A DNA stretch of 64,000 bases from Pseudonocardia hydrocarbonoxydans (GTDB lineage Bacteria; Actinomycetota; Actinomycetes; Mycobacteriales; Pseudonocardiaceae): NCBI RefSeq assembly GCF_006539565.1, contig NZ_BJNG01000001.1, positions 62,001-126,000 of the forward strand, given 5' to 3'. The notes beneath the pieces were generated by a model. That model was not told where the DNA came from. It did not search any database and saw nothing but the letters and a program-made list of their open reading frames with translations. A program made the translations under genes and the position numbers. The stretch's first letter is position 1. Every line of letters begins with the position of its first letter. Shown here one piece after another: positions 6,415 through 15,770 of this stretch.

Positions 6415-9207
6415 ATGAGCCCCGCAGCCCGCACGCCCGCCGCCCCGCCCGCCACGCCGCCCGTGGCGGCGCCCCCGCCCGCCGCGCGGCGCCTGCTGCT
6501 GCTCGACGGCCACTCCCTGGCCTACCGGGCGTTCTTCGCGTTGCCCGCGGAGAATTTCCGCACCGGCACGGGGCAGACCACCAACGCGGTCTACGGCTTC
6601 ACCTCGATGCTCATCAACCTGCTGCGCGACGAGGCGCCCACCCACCTGGCCGTGGCGTTCGACGTCTCGCGCAAGACGTTCCGGTCGGAGAGGTTCTCCG
6701 AGTACAAGGCCAACCGCTCGTCCACCCCCGACGACTTCCGGGGCCAGGTCGACCTCATCAAGGAGGTCCTGCGCGCCCTGTCCATCCCGTTCTTCGCCGT
6801 CGACAACTTCGAGGCCGACGACGTCATCGCCACCCTGGCCACGCAGGCCGAGGCGCAGGGTTTCCAGGTCGCCATCACCACGGGCGACCGCGACGCGTTC
6901 CAGCTCGTCAGCGACAACGTGATGGTGCTCTACCCGACGCGGGGGGTCTCCGAGCTGGGCCGGATCGACCCGGCCGCGGTGCGGGACCGCTACGGCCTCA
7001 CCCCCGCCCAGTACCCGGACTTCGCGGCGCTGCGCGGCGACCCCAGCGACAACCTGCCCAACATCCCCGGCGTCGGGGAGAAGACGGCGGCGAAGTGGGT
7101 GCGCGAGTACGGCTCGCTCGCCGAGCTCACCGACCGCGTCGACGAGGTGAAGGGCAAGGCGGGCGACGCGCTGCGCGCCAACCTGGCCAACGTGCTGCTC
7201 AACCGCCAGCTCACCGAGCTCGTCCGCGACGTCCCGCTCGAGGCGGCGCCCGCCGATCTCGAGGTGCGCCCCTGGGACCGCGACGCCGTGCACCGGCTGT
7301 TCGACGAGCTGGAGTTCCGGGTGCTGCGCGAGCGCCTGTTCTCCACGCTGGTCTCCGCCGAGCCCGAGGCCGAGGGCGGCATCGAGGTGCAGGGCGGCGC
7401 GGTCGCCCCGGGCGGGGTCCGGGCCTGGCTCGACGCGCACGCCCGCGACGGCCGCCGCGTCGGGCTCGCCTTCCACGGCATCACCGGCGGGGCCACCTCG
7501 GGCGACCTGTCGGGCATCGCGCTGGCGGCGGGCGAGCCGTCGGTGGAGGCCCGCGCGGCCGGGGCCGACGCCGGTGTCCCGCAGGGCGGCTACTTCGACG
7601 TCACCACGCTCACCCCCGACGACGAGGCCGCGCTCGGTGAGTGGCTGGCCGACCCGGGCGTGCCCAAGGCGGCGCACGACGCGAAGTCGGCGCTGCACGC
7701 GCTGCGCGGGCGGGGCTGGACCCTGGCCGGGCTCACCAGCGACACCGCGCTCGCCGCCTACCTGACGCGGCCGGGCCAGCGCAGCTTCGACCTCGCCGAC
7801 CTCGCGCTGCGGCACCTGCGCCGCGAGCTGCGCGTCGAGGGCGAGGACGACGGCGGGCAGCTCTCGCTCCTCGGGGGCGAGGAGGAGGCCGACGCCGCCC
7901 GCGCGAGCGCGCAGATGGTGGCGGCCTCGGCGGTGGCCGAGCTGGCCGACGCGCTCGACGTCGAGCTGGCCGAGAAGGCGGCCACGTCGCTGCTCACCGG
8001 GCTGGAGCTTCCGCTGGAGTACGTGCTGGCCGACCTGGAGACCGCGGGCATCGCGGTCGACGGCGAGGCGCTGGCCGCGCTGGAGGCCGATTTCGCGGGC
8101 CAGGTGAAGCAGGCCGCCCAGGACGCGTACGCCGTCATCGGCAAGGAGATCAACCTGGGCTCGCCCAAGCAGCTCCAGGTGGTGCTGTTCGACGAGCTGA
8201 ACATGCCCAAGACCAAGCGCACCAAGACCGGCTACACCACCGACGCCGACGCGCTGCAGACGCTCTACGAGCAGACCGGCAACGAGTTCCTGCAGCACCT
8301 GCTGCTGCACCGCGACGCCACCCGGCTCAAGGTCACCGTCGACGGGCTGCTCAAGTCCGTCGCCGACGACGGCCGCATCCACACCACCTACAGCCAGACC
8401 ATCGCGGCCACCGGGCGGCTGAGCTCCACCGAGCCCAACCTGCAGAACGTGCCGATCCGCACCGCGGCGGGCCGCCGGATCCGCGAGACGTTCGTCGTCG
8501 GCCCCGGGTACGCCGAGCTGATGACCGCCGACTACAGCCAGATCGAGATGCGGATCATGGCGCACCTGTCGGAGGACACCGCGCTGATCGAGGCGTTCCG
8601 GTCGCAGCACGACTTCCACGCCGAGACCGCGGCCCGGGTGTTCGGGGTCGAGGCCACCGCGGTCACCCCGGCGCAGCGCGCCAAGATCAAGGCGATGAAC
8701 TACGGCCTGGCCTACGGACTGAGCGCGTTCGGCCTGTCCAACCAGCTGCGGATCTCCACCGAGGAGGCCCGCGGTCTGATGGACGACTACTTCGCGGGCT
8801 TCGGCGGGGTGCGCGACTACCTGGCCACGGTCGTCGACAAGGCCCGCAAGGACGGCTTCACCGCCACCATCATGGACCGCCGCCGCTACCTGCCCGACCT
8901 CACCAGCGACAACCGCCAGCGCCGCGAGATGGCCGAGCGGATGGCGCTCAACGCCCCGATCCAGGGCAGCGCGGCCGACATCATCAAGGTCGCGATGCTC
9001 GGGGTGCACCGCGCGCTGGCCGCCGAGGGCCTGCGCAGCCGGATGCTGCTGCAGGTCCACGACGAGCTGGTGCTCGAGGTGGCCGAAGGTGAGCGCGAGC
9101 AGGTCGAGACGCTTGTGCGCCGGGAGATGGCCGCCGCCGCGCAGCTGTCGGTGCCGCTGGAGGTGTCGGTCGGCTACGGCCGCAGCTGGGACGACGCCGC
9201 CCACTGA
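6415..9207 (+). CDS. polA: DNA polymerase I
   Basis: 930 aa family A polymerase for Okazaki fragment maturation and repair. Residues about 25-315 form the 5'-3' flap exonuclease (LLLLDGHSLAYRAFFALP, FEADDVIATLA, GDPSDNLPNIPGVGEKTA). Residues about 330-540 correspond to the 3'-5' exonuclease fold, but the catalytic FDTET-type motif is absent, so proofreading is probably lost, as in mycobacterial PolA. The polymerase domain has motif A DYSQIEMR (about 706), motif B RAKIKAMNYGLAYG with Tyr near 763 where E. coli has Phe762, and motif C LLQVHDELV (about 880). A 25-residue Ala/Pro-rich N-terminal extension precedes the nuclease. Convergent with the next gene. Confidence 0.98.
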   Translation: MSPAARTPAAPPATPPVAAPPPAARRLLLLDGHSLAYRAFFALPAENFRTGTGQTTNAVYGFTSMLINLLRDEAPTHLAVAFDVSRKTFRSERFSEYKANRSSTPDDFRGQVDLIKEVLRALSIPFFAVDNFEADDVIATLATQAEAQGFQVAITTGDRDAFQLVSDNVMVLYPTRGVSELGRIDPAAVRDRYGLTPAQYPDFAALRGDPSDNLPNIPGVGEKTAAKWVREYGSLAELTDRVDEVKGKAGDALRANLANVLLNRQLTELVRDVPLEAAPADLEVRPWDRDAVHRLFDELEFRVLRERLFSTLVSAEPEAEGGIEVQGGAVAPGGVRAWLDAHARDGRRVGLAFHGITGGATSGDLSGIALAAGEPSVEARAAGADAGVPQGGYFDVTTLTPDDEAALGEWLADPGVPKAAHDAKSALHALRGRGWTLAGLTSDTALAAYLTRPGQRSFDLADLALRHLRRELRVEGEDDGGQLSLLGGEEEADAARASAQMVAASAVAELADALDVELAEKAATSLLTGLELPLEYVLADLETAGIAVDGEALAALEADFAGQVKQAAQDAYAVIGKEINLGSPKQLQVVLFDELNMPKTKRTKTGYTTDADALQTLYEQTGNEFLQHLLLHRDATRLKVTVDGLLKSVADDGRIHTTYSQTIAATGRLSSTEPNLQNVPIRTAAGRRIRETFVVGPGYAELMTADYSQIEMRIMAHLSEDTALIEAFRSQHDFHAETAARVFGVEATAVTPAQRAKIKAMNYGLAYGLSAFGLSNQLRISTEEARGLMDDYFAGFGGVRDYLATVVDKARKDGFTATIMDRRRYLPDLTSDNRQRREMAERMALNAPIQGSAADIIKVAMLGVHRALAAEGLRSRMLLQVHDELVLEVAEGEREQVETLVRREMAAAAQLSVPLEVSVGYGRSWDDAAH

Positions 9208-9215
9208 CCCCGCCC

Positions 9216-9239
9216 GCCCGGCCCGCGCCACACCCGGGC
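9216..9239. terminator. Possible terminator between polA and the convergent gene
   Basis: GCCCGG and CCGGGC form a 6-bp stem with a 12-nt loop in the 51-nt gap between the convergent genes. There is no T-tract. Confidence 0.35.
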
Positions 9240-9258
9240 TCCGACGGCGCACGTCCCG

Positions 9259-9663
9259 TCACGCGCGCGGGGACAGGTCCACGCAGATCTCCCCGGCGAC
9301 GGTCTCGGTGAAGCGGCCGTCCGGGTCGCCGGTCCCGGCCAGGCGGAGGGTGCCCGTGGCCCCGGAGAGCCGGCCCGTCCCGGTCATCCCGTTCTCGGTC
9401 GACTTCACGTCGAAGGTGATCGAGCCCGGCGGCCGGGTGGGATCGGCGTCGAGCCGTCCCGTGACCGCCACGGCCAGCGTCGCCCGGTTGACCGTGAACG
9501 TGACGGTTCCCGCGATGAGGGCCCCCGTCGGCGTCGGGGTCGCCTCGGGGAAGTCGCCGACGGTCGTGCCGTTCAGCAGCCCGCCGCCGCGGATCGTGGC
9601 GACGGTGGTCGTCGGGCCGGTCTGCTGGCCCGCTCCCGTCGCGTTGATCCGGTGGCAGGACAC
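9259..9663 (-). CDS. Small beta-rich protein, probably N-terminally truncated secreted protein
   Basis: 134 aa from a GTG (SCHRINATG...). The Gly/Thr-rich sequence (TFTVNRATLAVAVTG, MTGTGRLSGATGTLRLAG, GRFTETVAGEICVDL) resembles a family of secreted actinobacterial proteins of unknown function with a barrel-like fold. Relatives I recall have a signal peptide just before the first Cys. Here the frame upstream of the GTG is only 18 codons long, lacks a hydrophobic core and ends at a stop, so the export signal is missing. With the broken ligase gene next door this suggests a remnant. Two Cys near the ends could form a disulfide. Expression is doubtful. Confidence 0.5.
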   Translation of the reverse strand: MSCHRINATGAGQQTGPTTTVATIRGGGLLNGTTVGDFPEATPTPTGALIAGTVTFTVNRATLAVAVTGRLDADPTRPPGSITFDVKSTENGMTGTGRLSGATGTLRLAGTGDPDGRFTETVAGEICVDLSPRA

Positions 9664-9717
9664 GCCCGCGTGGGCGACCGCGGGTGCGGGGTGTCTCCCG
9701 TCGTCGTGGAGGCCGGG

Positions 9718-10368
9718 TCAGTGGACGGCCCGGTCGGTCCCGGCCCAGTGCGGGGCCCGCAGCTCGCGCTTGAGGACCTTCCCGGCGGGGGAGACGGGAA
9801 GGGCGTCGAGGAACTCGACCGAGCGCGGCGCCTTGTACCCGGCGACCAGACCGGCGCAGTGCTCGCGCAGCTCCTCCGGCGTCACGGTCGCGTCGGGGGC
9901 GAGCACGACGACCGCGTGCACCCGCTCGCCCCACTCGTCGTCGGGCACCCCGATGACGGCGCACGCGGCCACCGCCGGGTGCGCGGCGAGCACGTTCTCG
10001 ACCTCGGCGGAGTACACGTTCTCGCCGCCGGTCACGATCATGTCCTTGATCCGGTCGACGACGAAGACGTAGCCGCGCTCGTCCATGCGGCCCGCGTCGC
10101 CGGTGTGCATCCAGCCGCCGCGCAGCGCCGTCGCGGTCTCCTCGGGCCGGCCCCAGTAGCCGAGCATGACGTGCCCGCCGCGGACCACGATCTCGCCGAC
10201 GGTCCCGTGCGGCACCTCCCGGTCGTCGGGGTCCACGATCCGCACCTCCGCGCAGGTGACGGCCCGGCCCGCCGAGCGGCGCAGCACCGGGTCGGCGTGG
10301 TCGTCCGGGGTCAGCACCGTGGCGACGGGCGACAGCTCGGTCATCCCGTAGGCCTGGGTGAACCCGCG
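9718..10368 (-). pseudogene. Acyl-CoA synthetase (AMP-binding) fragment, C-terminal part only
   Basis: About 215 codons of the C-terminal part of an acyl/fatty-acid-CoA ligase. It begins abruptly at GFTQAYGMTELSP (core motif A5) and keeps the later motifs: GEIVVRGGHVMLGYW, GWMHTGDAGRMDERGY, DRIKDMIVTGGENVYSAEVE and the catalytic-lysine motif PVSPAGKVLKRELR. The first 300 or so residues, including the phosphate-binding loop and substrate pocket, are gone. Upstream the sequence switches to the start of another gene in a different frame. The ATG in YGMTE (10344) overlaps the stop of that fragment, so some translation is conceivable, but the product could not be an active ligase. Confidence 0.85.
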
Positions 10369-10454
10369 GGTCCGAGCAGCGCCCGCATCCCGTCGTGGTT
10401 GGCCGCGTTGAACAGCTCCACCGAGTCGACGGCGCGCTGCCTCAGGTCGGTCAT
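10341..10454 (-). pseudogene. 5' fragment of a SnoaL-like (NTF2-fold) gene fused to the ligase scar
   Basis: A strong Shine-Dalgarno (AGGAGGA, 6 nt spacing) and ATG start a 37-codon frame whose first 28 residues (MTDLRQRAVDSVELFNAANH, then DGMRALLG) look like the first helix of SnoaL/ester-cyclase proteins. After about position 10375 the sequence becomes ligase DNA in a different frame, and translation stops at a TGA at 10343-10341 that overlaps an in-frame ligase ATG. This is the upstream border of a deletion. Confidence 0.65.
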
Positions 10455-10567
10455 GGTCGTTCCTCCTCCGGATGGTCGTGGGCGTGCAGAGTGGGGGAGC
10501 GCGGTCGCGGAGCGGTCGCAATGCGGCCGTGGTCAGCCGCGCGGGCCGGTGAACCCGGGTACGGGGC

Positions 10568-11119
10568 TCAGCGCCCGGTCCCGGTCTCCAGCCGAGCGGG
10601 GCCGACCCGCAGGACGCCGTCGGTCAGCGGCTCGCAGCGCACCCCGCCGCGCCCCCACAGGGCCCGGAACGCACCCGTCCCGAGCACGGTCTCCATCCAC
10701 GCGCAGGGGCTTGCCGGCCGGTGGGCCCGCAACCGGACGGGTCCGTCGCCGGAGTCGAGGGTGAACACCGCGCCGGGCCGGTCCCGGGTGCGGGCCAGCC
10801 CGTCGACGTCGGCGCCGCGCAGCACGATCGTGCGGCGGGTGAGCAACGGGTCGGGCACCGCGGGCAGGCCCAGCACGGCGGCCACGTGCTCCAGCGCCTC
10901 GACGGCGATCACGGTGACGGCGGCCTCGCGGTGGGCCGGGCGCCCGGCGTAGCGGTCGCCGACGGCGCCGTGCCCGGCCCGGATCACGACGTGGTCGCGG
11001 GCACCGCCCTCGGGATCGGGCCGCGGGCCCTCGGCGGGCCGGCCCTCGTAGGCGTGCCGCGGGGAGGTGTGCAACGCGACGATCTCGACCCCCGGCACCT
11101 GTGCGACGCTACCGCGCAT
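10568..11119 (-). CDS. MOSC domain-containing protein
   Basis: 183 aa if started at the ATG at 11119; a GTG at 11098 is an alternative. The MOSC beta-barrel is recognisable: VEIVALHTSPRHAYEGRPAEGP at the start, VVIRAGHGAVGDRYAGR, VTVIAVEALEHVA, LTRRTIVLRGADV and the conserved cysteine in RPASPCAWMETV (about residue 145). MOSC domains handle sulfur carried by molybdenum-cofactor enzymes, and stand-alone members are often of unknown function. It is divergent from the P-loop kinase gene: the two ATG codons overlap on one CATG, so at least one start may be internal. Confidence 0.8.
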   Translation of the reverse strand: MRGSVAQVPGVEIVALHTSPRHAYEGRPAEGPRPDPEGGARDHVVIRAGHGAVGDRYAGRPAHREAAVTVIAVEALEHVAAVLGLPAVPDPLLTRRTIVLRGADVDGLARTRDRPGAVFTLDSGDGPVRLRAHRPASPCAWMETVLGTGAFRALWGRGGVRCEPLTDGVLRVGPARLETGTGR

Positions 11120-11702
11120 GACCTCCGGGTCGACGCCGCTGGCCGCCACCGATCCGCTGCCCCTGCGGCCGCGCCGCGTGCTCGTCACCGGCTGCACCGG
11201 CTCGGGCAAGACGACGCTCGCCCGGTCGGTGGCGGACGTGCTCGGGGTCCCGCACCACGAGCTCGACGCGCTGTTCCACGGCCCGGGCTGGACGCCGCGC
11301 CCGGAGTTCGCCACCGACGTCGCCGCCCTCGCCGCCACCGAGCGGTGGGTCACGGAGTGGCAGTACTCGGCGGTGCGGCCGCTGCTGCTCGCCCGCGCCG
11401 ACCTGCTGGTCTGGCTGGACCTCACCCGCGCCCAGGTCGCCCGCCAGCTCGTGCCGCGCACGGTGCACCGCCGGTTGCGGCGCGTCGAGCTGTGGAACGG
11501 CAACGTCGAGCCGCCGTTGTGGACCGTGTTCACCGATCCCGACCACCTGTTCCGCTGGGGCTGGCGCACGTTCGGGCGCACCGCCGAGCGCGTCGCGGAG
11601 GTGCTCGCGGCCCCGGGCCCACCGGTCGTGGTGCGACTTCGGGGCCGACGCGACGTCCGCACCTGGCTGCACGGCCCGCTGCAGGACGCGGCCGGTCGCT
11701 AG
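11118..11702 (+). CDS. P-loop kinase, adenylate-kinase/FlaR-like
   Basis: 194 aa. The Walker A motif VLVTGCTGSGKTTLA is near residue 22; a DLLVWLDLTRAQVARQLVPRT segment and a C-terminal VVVRLRGRRDVRTWL match the topology-modulation (FlaR) type of small nucleoside-kinase-like proteins, including the LDxLFHGPGWTPRP-style block at residues 45-60. Substrate unknown. The ATG overlaps the divergent MOSC start. Its stop overlaps the convergent methyltransferase end by 4 nt. Confidence 0.8.
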   Translation: MTSGSTPLAATDPLPLRPRRVLVTGCTGSGKTTLARSVADVLGVPHHELDALFHGPGWTPRPEFATDVAALAATERWVTEWQYSAVRPLLLARADLLVWLDLTRAQVARQLVPRTVHRRLRRVELWNGNVEPPLWTVFTDPDHLFRWGWRTFGRTAERVAEVLAAPGPPVVVRLRGRRDVRTWLHGPLQDAAGR

Positions 11703-12271
11703 CGCCGCGCCACCAGCACCCGGGCCGGTGGCAGGTTGGCCCACACCGGCCCGCCGACGGTCACGGCGCCGAACTCGGCGCGCAGCGCGGCCAGCTGTCG
11801 CCGGGCCGGGGGCAGCCACGCCGTCGGCAGCAGCGAGACCTGGGTGAACGTACCGCCGGGCGCCAGCACCGAACCCGCCAGCCGCGCGACGGGCGCCGCC
11901 GCCCACGCCGCCCAGGGCAGCAGGCTGGACACGGCGTCGACGCGGTCGATCCCCAGCCCGCGCAGCAGCGCCGGGAGGTCGCCCGCGTCCCCCGGCACGA
12001 CGGTGACGCCCGGGTGCCGGGCCGCCAGCCGCGCGGCCAGGGCCGGGTTCAGCTCGACGGCGACGTGTCGCCCGCGCCCGCCCAGCGCGCGGGCGAGCGC
12101 GTCGGTGACCCGCCCGGTGCCCGCGCCGAGCTCGACGACGACCGGGTCGTCGCCCTCGAGCGCCGGCGGGGCCAGCATCGCCGCGACCAGCGCGTCAGAG
12201 CTGGCGGTGAGGGTGGCGACGCTCGTGGGCGCGCGCAGGAACTCGCGGAACAGGAGGCGGGAGTCGGACAC
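11699..12271 (-). CDS. Class I SAM-dependent methyltransferase (PmtA/rRNA dimethylase-like)
   Basis: 190 aa, GTG start. Motif I VVVELGAGTGRVTDALA (residues about 44-60), an acidic motif II VAVELNPALAARLA, GDAGDLP and a late LAPGGTFTQVSL show a class I SAM methyltransferase. The start RLLFREFLRAPTSVATLTASS resembles phospholipid N-methyltransferase-type proteins, whose opening helix follows the same pattern. Methyl acceptor unknown. Lies downstream of the SARP regulator on the same strand, 39 nt apart. Confidence 0.85.
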   Translation of the reverse strand: MSDSRLLFREFLRAPTSVATLTASSDALVAAMLAPPALEGDDPVVVELGAGTGRVTDALARALGGRGRHVAVELNPALAARLAARHPGVTVVPGDAGDLPALLRGLGIDRVDAVSSLLPWAAWAAAPVARLAGSVLAPGGTFTQVSLLPTAWLPPARRQLAALRAEFGAVTVGGPVWANLPPARVLVARR

Positions 12272-12310
12272 GGGCCGCAGGGTAGGGAGCGCGGGTGAAC
12301 GGACGATGAC

Positions 12311-15300
12311 CTAGCGACCGGCCGCCGCCGTGCGCCGCGCCCAGCCGGGCATGCCGAGCCGGGAGAACGCGGCCGCGGCCCGGTCGAGCAGCGGCGCGGC
12401 GCGGCCGTGGTCGCCCGCCCTGGCGTGCATCAGCCCCTCGTCGTGGTCGACGACCGCGCGCAGGGGGAGTGCGCCCTGCGCGTCCAGGACGTCACGGGCG
12501 GCGTCGAACCAGCGGTGGGCCTCGTCGCGGCGGCCGTCGAGGGCGCACAGCCGGGCCAACGCCTGCCGGGCGTCGGTCATCGGGAACCGGAAGTCGGCGG
12601 GCAGGGCGCGCTCGCGCAGGGCGCGCTCGACCACGGCGAGGTGGTCGCGCCGGTCGAGCAGCCACAGCACCTCGGCGACCTCGCAGGCCGTGCGGGCGTA
12701 GTTCGGGGCCCACGCGGGACCGTCGCGCAGCGCGCGGACCGGGCGACCGAGCAGGCCCAGCGCCGCCCCGGTGTGCCCGATCCGCGCCTCGGCGCGGGCG
12801 CTGATCGCGTCGATCGCGGCGCTGCCCCAGTGCCGGTCGGGTGCCGGGTCCCGCCAGCGGGCGAAGTCGGCGATCCGCGCGGGCCAGCCCTCGTCGCGGG
12901 CCATCGTGAGCGCGTCCTGGGCGCCCTCGTGGTGCAGCAGCTGCCACCCGGGCCCGAGACCGTGCAGCCGGGCGACCAGCCCGTGGACGTGCGCGATCAC
13001 CGCCGCGCCCCCGTCGAGGTCGCCCAGTGCCACCCGGCACCGCGCCGCGCCGGCGCGGCAGTACACCTCCAGCGCCAGCTGCCCGGTCGCCTCCGCGAGG
13101 TCCGCGTCGCGCTCGAACAGCGGCACCGCGGCGGCGTAGTCGCCGACCAGGAACGCCGCGACCGTCGGGTCGTCGGCCGCCTCCGCCGGGATCGCGGCGC
13201 GGCTGCCGTGCACCGCGGCGACGGCGTAGCGGGCCAGGTCGCCGCGCCCGGCCAGGCGCCCCGACCCCAGCAGCACGCGCAGGGCCTCGCGGCGGCCGGG
13301 GAGGTCGAGCGGGATGCCCGGGTGGTCGGGGTCGGCCGCCTCCCGCCGGTCGAGGTCGAGCAGGGTCAGCGCGGCCCACGCGACGGCGTCCGGCCCGTCC
13401 GGGCCCGTCACGGCGGCGAGCGCGGAGGGGGCGAGCGACCAGGCGTGCCGGTTGCTCCCGGCCTGCGCCAGCACCGAGGCGACCTCGGCGGCCACGCTCG
13501 GCGCCGCGGCGGCCCGGGCCACCTCGACGGCCTCGTCGAAGCGCAGCGCCCAGGCCAGTGCCACCGCCCGGCGCGCCATCAGCTCCGGGCCCCGCTCGTC
13601 CCCGGCGGGGAGCAGGTCCAGCGCGATCCGCAGGAACGCCGCGTCCTCGTCGTGCGCGCCCGTGCGACGGGCCTGCTCGGCCGCGTCCAGTGCCGGGCCG
13701 ACCCCGGCCCCGGCGCCCGGGAGCCCGGCCGCGCGGTGGTACTGCGTGGCGACCTCGGCCGCGGCGACGCGCAGGCCGGCCTCGCGGGCCGCCTGCAGCG
13801 CGACGGCGAGGTCGCGGTGCAGCCGCAGCCGGCGCGAGGGGTTGAGCTCGCGGTGCACCGCGTGCCGGATCAGGGCGTGGGTGAAGTCGTAGCGATCGGG
13901 CCGGCTGTCGGGGACGATGAACCCGGCGCCCAGCGCGTCGTCGAGGGCGCAGAGCGCCTCGGTGTCGTCGAGCCCGGCGACGGCGCGGACCGGCTCGAAC
14001 GGGAACGGCCCCTCGATGCCCGCCGCGGCGTCCAGGAGCCGGTTGGCCCGGTCCGGGAGCCGCGCCCGCCGCCGGGCGACGACCTGCCGGACCCCCTCGG
14101 GCACCGCGGCCAGCGGCAGTCCGGTGCCCAGGCGCCCGTCGCCGTCGGGGCGCAGCGCCCCGTCGTCGGCCAGGTGCCGCACGATCTCGCGGGCGAGGAA
14201 CGGGTTGCCGTCGGTCTCGGCGCGCACCGCGGCGACGAGGTCCGCGGCCACCGGTGCCCCCGCGGTGGCGCCGAGCAGCTCGGCGAGCGCGGCGCCGTCG
14301 ATGCCGCGCAGCCGCAGCTCCCGGCACTCGGCCTCGCTGCGCAGCGCGCCGAGCGCGTCGGCGAGCGGGTGCCGCGCGTCGACCTCCTCGCCGCGGTAGG
14401 CGCCGACGAGCAGCACCGCGGCGTGCCCCGTCACCCGCGCGGTGTGGCGGAGCATCGCGACCGTGCCGCTGTCGGCCCAGTGCAGGTCGTCGAGCAGCAG
14501 CACCAGCGGCGCCGCGGCGGCCAGCGCGCAGACCCGGCGGGCGACGGCGTCGAGCAGCCGGGTGCGCAGCTCGTCGGGGCGCAGGACCTCCGCCGCCTCC
14601 CCGGGCGCGGCGGACACGAGCGCGGCGACGGCCGGATCGTCGGCGCCGTGCTGTCCCTCCGCGCCCTGCTGTCCCAGCGCCTCGGCGAAGGGGTGGAACG
14701 GCAACGCCCCGCCCTCCGGGCAGCGACCGGTCAGGACGCGCGCTCCGCCGGCCTCCGCCGCGGACGCGAGCTCGGCGAGCAGCCGCGTCTTGCCGATGCC
14801 GGGTTCTCCGCGGACCAGGACGACCCCGCCCCGGCCCGCCGCGGCGTCGGCCACGTGCCCGCGCAGCGCGCCGAGTTCACGCTCGCGGCCGACGAACGCG
14901 CCACGACCACCCGGCACGGCCGTGGGGAGCACGGCCAGCGCCGGGTCGTGCGCCAGCACCGCCGCGTGCAGCGCCCGCACGTCGGGACCGGGCTCGACCC
15001 CGAGCTCCCCGGCCAGGACGGCACGCAACCTGCGGTGGGTCTCCAGGGCCTCGGCCTGCCGCCCGTCGCGGTAGAGCGCCAGCATCAGCTGGGCCCACCT
15101 GCGCTCCCGCAACGGGTGGTCGGCGACCATCGCCTCCAGCGCCGCCACCGCCTCCCGGTGGCGGCCCAGCGCGAGCAGCGACGCGACGCGGTCCTCCTCC
15201 GCGGACGCCCGCAGCTCCGCGAGCCGGGCCGCGGTCGTCCGGGCGAAGTCCCGGTCGGCGAACTCGACCAGGCCGGGCCCGCGCCACAGCGCCAGCGCCT

Positions 15301-15706
15301 CGTCGAACGCGGTGACCGCGCCCGCGTGGTCGTCGCGCGCGGCGGCGCGCCGACCCGCCGCGATCCGGGCCTCGGCGAGTGCGGCGTCGGTGTCCGGCGG
15401 GCCGGCGCCCCCGGCGTCGGTGCCGTCGAGCAGGTAGCCGGGTGAGCGGGTGCGGATCGCGACGCCGCCGCCGTCGAGCGCCCGGCGCAGGCGCAGCACG
15501 TAGTTCTGCAGCGTCTTCGCGGCCGTGCGCGGCGGCGACCCGGCCCAGAGCGCCTCGACCAGGCGGTCCTCGGCGACGACCTCGCCGCGGTGCACGGCCA
15601 GCACCGCGAGCAGGCAGCGCCGCTCCTTGGGCCCGACCGGGCGCACCGACCCGTCGCGGCCGAGCACCTCGACCGGCCCGAGGAGTCGCAGTGCCACCGG
15701 CGGCAT
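12311..15706 (-). CDS. SARP/BTAD-family transcriptional regulator with AAA ATPase (AfsR/LAL type)
   Basis: 1131 aa from the ATG at 15706 ([14 protein letters not shown]); upstream in-frame sequence is low-complexity. Residues about 1-95 form an OmpR-like winged helix ([20 protein letters not shown]...VLRLRRAL), about 100-245 the bacterial transcriptional activation domain, followed by an AAA/NB-ARC-like ATPase with Walker [14 protein letters not shown] (about residue 300) and Walker [14 protein letters not shown] (about 410). The remaining 500 residues are Ala/Arg-rich helical repeats, probably TPR-like. Such proteins activate secondary-metabolite or stress genes. No biosynthetic cluster lies beside it; the neighbouring zinc dehydrogenase is a possible target. 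Confidence 0.9.
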   Translation of the reverse strand: MPPVALRLLGPVEVLGRDGSVRPVGPKERRCLLAVLAVHRGEVVAEDRLVEALWAGSPPRTAAKTLQNYVLRLRRALDGGGVAIRTRSPGYLLDGTDAGGAGPPDTDAALAEARIAAGRRAAARDDHAGAVTAFDEALALWRGPGLVEFADRDFARTTAARLAELRASAEEDRVASLLALGRHREAVAALEAMVADHPLRERRWAQLMLALYRDGRQAEALETHRRLRAVLAGELGVEPGPDVRALHAAVLAHDPALAVLPTAVPGGRGAFVGRERELGALRGHVADAAAGRGGVVLVRGEPGIGKTRLLAELASAAEAGGARVLTGRCPEGGALPFHPFAEALGQQGAEGQHGADDPAVAALVSAAPGEAAEVLRPDELRTRLLDAVARRVCALAAAAPLVLLLDDLHWADSGTVAMLRHTARVTGHAAVLLVGAYRGEEVDARHPLADALGALRSEAECRELRLRGIDGAALAELLGATAGAPVAADLVAAVRAETDGNPFLAREIVRHLADDGALRPDGDGRLGTGLPLAAVPEGVRQVVARRRARLPDRANRLLDAAAGIEGPFPFEPVRAVAGLDDTEALCALDDALGAGFIVPDSRPDRYDFTHALIRHAVHRELNPSRRLRLHRDLAVALQAAREAGLRVAAAEVATQYHRAAGLPGAGAGVGPALDAAEQARRTGAHDEDAAFLRIALDLLPAGDERGPELMARRAVALAWALRFDEAVEVARAAAAPSVAAEVASVLAQAGSNRHAWSLAPSALAAVTGPDGPDAVAWAALTLLDLDRREAADPDHPGIPLDLPGRREALRVLLGSGRLAGRGDLARYAVAAVHGSRAAIPAEAADDPTVAAFLVGDYAAAVPLFERDADLAEATGQLALEVYCRAGAARCRVALGDLDGGAAVIAHVHGLVARLHGLGPGWQLLHHEGAQDALTMARDEGWPARIADFARWRDPAPDRHWGSAAIDAISARAEARIGHTGAALGLLGRPVRALRDGPAWAPNYARTACEVAEVLWLLDRRDHLAVVERALRERALPADFRFPMTDARQALARLCALDGRRDEAHRWFDAARDVLDAQGALPLRAVVDHDEGLMHARAGDHGRAAPLLDRAAAAFSRLGMPGWARRTAAAGR

Positions 15707-15770
15707 CCGCACAGCGTCCGCGCCGCCGCGGCCGCTGTCCAGGAGCCGTTCGGCGGGAACCGGCCGGGCG

